DNA of 8,434 nucleotides from NCBI GenBank assembly GCA_001399705.1, contig LJCR01000068.1, positions 1 through 8,434 on the forward strand. The letters are read 5' to 3'. Made by a program: the position numbers and the translations under genes. The first letter of the stretch is position 1, and every line of letters starts with the position of its first letter. Of the stretch, positions 7,491-8,434 are shown piece after piece. A model generated the notes under the pieces. It was given only the letters and a program-made list of their open reading frames with translations. It was not told the origin of the DNA and ran no database searches. Source of the stretch: Kouleothrix aurantiaca (GTDB lineage Bacteria; Chloroflexota; Chloroflexia; Chloroflexales; Roseiflexaceae).

Positions 7491-8354
7491 ATGCCTCAGT
7501 TTCTCACGCTGCGCGACGCCATCGCCGCCTATGTTCAGGATGGGATGACGCTGGCGCTGGAAGGGTTTACGCACCTGATCCCGTTTGCCGCCGGGCACGA
7601 GATCATCCGCCAGGGGCGGCGCGACCTCACGCTGATGCGCATGACGCCCGACCTGGTGTACGACCAGCTGATTGGCATGGGCTGCGTGCGCAAGCTGATC
7701 TTTTCCTGGGGCGGCAACCCCGGCGTTGGCTCGCTGCACCGGCTGCGCGACGCGGTCGAACAGGGCTGGCCGCGCCCGCTGGAGCTGGAAGAGCACAGCC
7801 ACGCCGCCATGGCGCACGCCTACGCCGCCGGCGCGGCCGGGCTGCCCTGCGCGATCTTTCGCGGCTACTACGGCTCGGATCTGGTGGCGAGCAACCCGGC
7901 AATTCGCTCCGTCGCATGCCCGTTCACCGGCGAGCGGCTGGCCGCCGTGCCCGCGCTGCGCCCCGACCTGGCGATCATCCACGCGCAGCGCGCCGACCGG
8001 CAGGGCAATGTGCTGATCGAGGGGATTGTTGGCGTGCAGAAAGAGGCCGTGCTGGCCGCCCGCGCCGCGCTGGTGACGGTGGAAGAAGTGGCCGACGACC
8101 TGCGCGCGCCCAGCCCGAACAGCTGCGTGTTGCCGCACTGGGCGGTGAGCGCGATTGCCGAGGTGCCGGGCGGCGCGCGCCCATCCTATGCGCACGGCTA
8201 CTATGGCCGCGACAACGCGTTTTACACCGCCTGGGACACCATTGCCCGCGAGCGCGAGGGCTTTCTGGCGTGGATGCGGGAGCATGTGCTTGGCGGGGCG
8301 ACCACCGACGACCGACGACCGACCACTGCGGCCTCAAGAAATGATGCACAATAA
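7491..8354 (+). CDS. CoA-transferase subunit A, mirror copy
   Basis: Identical to the protein encoded at 81-944, here in forward orientation: 287 residues, D-G-x-T-L-A-L-E-G-F at 17-26, GGNPGVGS at 74-81 and Q-G-N-V-L-I-E-G at 171-178. The start at 7491 is supported by GAGGGAG 8 bases upstream. The stop TAA is at 8352-8354, and the B-subunit start follows at 8390. As with the other mirror features, this is probably the same gene seen twice. Confidence 0.85.
   Translation: MPQFLTLRDAIAAYVQDGMTLALEGFTHLIPFAAGHEIIRQGRRDLTLMRMTPDLVYDQLIGMGCVRKLIFSWGGNPGVGSLHRLRDAVEQGWPRPLELEEHSHAAMAHAYAAGAAGLPCAIFRGYYGSDLVASNPAIRSVACPFTGERLAAVPALRPDLAIIHAQRADRQGNVLIEGIVGVQKEAVLAARAALVTVEEVADDLRAPSPNSCVLPHWAVSAIAEVPGGARPSYAHGYYGRDNAFYTAWDTIAREREGFLAWMREHVLGGATTDDRRPTTAASRNDAQ
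8306..8326. repeat. 7-bp GC-rich tandem repeat, mirror copy
   Basis: Two CGACGAC units followed by CGACCAC, in frame near the 3' end of the A-subunit gene; counterpart of 109-129. Confidence 0.68.
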
Positions 8355-8389
8355 AAACGCTTATCGTGTCATCGGTCAGAGAGACGAAA

Positions 8390-8434
8390 ATGACCTACAC
8401 AACTTCGGAAATGATGGCCGTCGCGGCGGCGCGC
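8390..8434 (+). CDS. CoA-transferase subunit B, N-terminal fragment, mirror copy
   Basis: ATG at 8390 followed by 14 further codons (MTYTTSEMMAVAAAR), then the window ends. GAGAGACGAAA precedes the start. It is identical to the fragment at 1-45 and broken at the same base, which is expected if both contig ends are the same graph or molecule end. Confidence 0.7.
   Translation, partial: MTYTTSEMMAVAAAR

Larger units (their letters stand above)
1..8434. repeat. Window-spanning perfect inverted repeat (two 4217-bp arms, no spacer)
   Basis: The first bases (gcgcgccgccgcgacggcc) are the exact reverse complement of the last bases, and the match continues to the centre between 4217 and 4218. Every gene, terminator and leader on the left has an identical antisense partner at 8435 minus its coordinate. 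No spacer and no divergence were seen between arms. Large spacer-less palindromes are known to be unstable in bacteria because of SbcCD cleavage and replication slippage, and a real old duplication would have gathered mismatches. Both outer ends also stop inside the same codon of the same gene. The most likely cause is a fold-back assembly or an inverted amplification chimera; a very recent real inverted duplication is the alternative. Confidence 0.97.

Noticed and set aside
1..8434. Hairpin-telomere or protelomerase-type replicon, or circular head-to-head dimer
   Set aside because: The axis is inside a conserved coding region, no telomere-resolvase, replication or phage genes are present, and both ends break mid-gene. 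Nothing except the symmetry supports it.
1..8434. CRISPR array, tRNA, rRNA, transposase or integrase, phage genes, defence system
   Set aside because: None was found: no spaced direct repeats, no tRNA-like cloverleaf or CCA end, no transposase-like protein, and the inverted repeat contains no mobile-element gene that would explain it.

Overview
The whole 8434-base window is one perfect inverted repeat. Position x pairs with position 8435-x, the two 4217-base arms meet with no spacer at 4217|4218, and I saw no mismatch where I compared them (both ends, the centre, the terminators, gene starts and stops). There are therefore only 4.2 kb of unique sequence, and every gene appears twice, head to head. 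The centre lies on a 16-base natural palindrome inside a gene, and both ends break off inside codon 15 of the same gene. This is best read as a fold-back chimera (assembly or amplification) and not as a real duplicated locus.

Unique arm, read from 1 to 4217: (a) 1-944, minus strand, a two-gene operon for a family I CoA-transferase of the glutaconate/IpdAB type, with the complete A subunit (81-944) and the first 15 codons of the B subunit (1-45). A 7-bp GC-rich tandem repeat is read into the A-subunit C-terminus. (b) 945-1100, a divergent intergenic region. (c) 1101-2018, plus strand, an open frame that joins the N-terminal part of an MGDG-synthase/MurG-like glycosyltransferase to the C-terminal part of a NarL/FixJ response regulator (receiver remnant plus LuxR-type HTH). 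It looks like a second chimeric junction or a broken gene. (d) 2072-2111, a strong intrinsic terminator. (e) 2112-2344, a leader with small repeats and a GC hairpin. (f) 2345-4217, plus strand, the first roughly 60% of an RND efflux permease of the HME/CusA-like type, cut by the palindrome centre. From 4218 to 8434 the same features recur in reverse order on opposite strands.

Organism: high GC, the NarL-type regulator wording (…HPHIQVIALTSF…, …LTAREREVLALM…), the RND subtype and the short GC-rich tandem repeat together suggest a Chloroflexota bacterium (Roseiflexus/Kouleothrix-like). This is an inference from recall of family sequences, not a database result. The fragmentary genes and two suspicious junctions suggest a metagenomic or single-cell contig.

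Functionally there is no single system here: a CoA-transferase operon, a fragmentary glycosyltransferase/regulator ORF and an efflux pump gene lie side by side. If the 1575 junction is also artificial, the CoA-transferase and glycosyltransferase side and the regulator and RND side may come from different loci. I did not find a convincing novel biological system; the notable signals are the palindrome and the fusion ORF.
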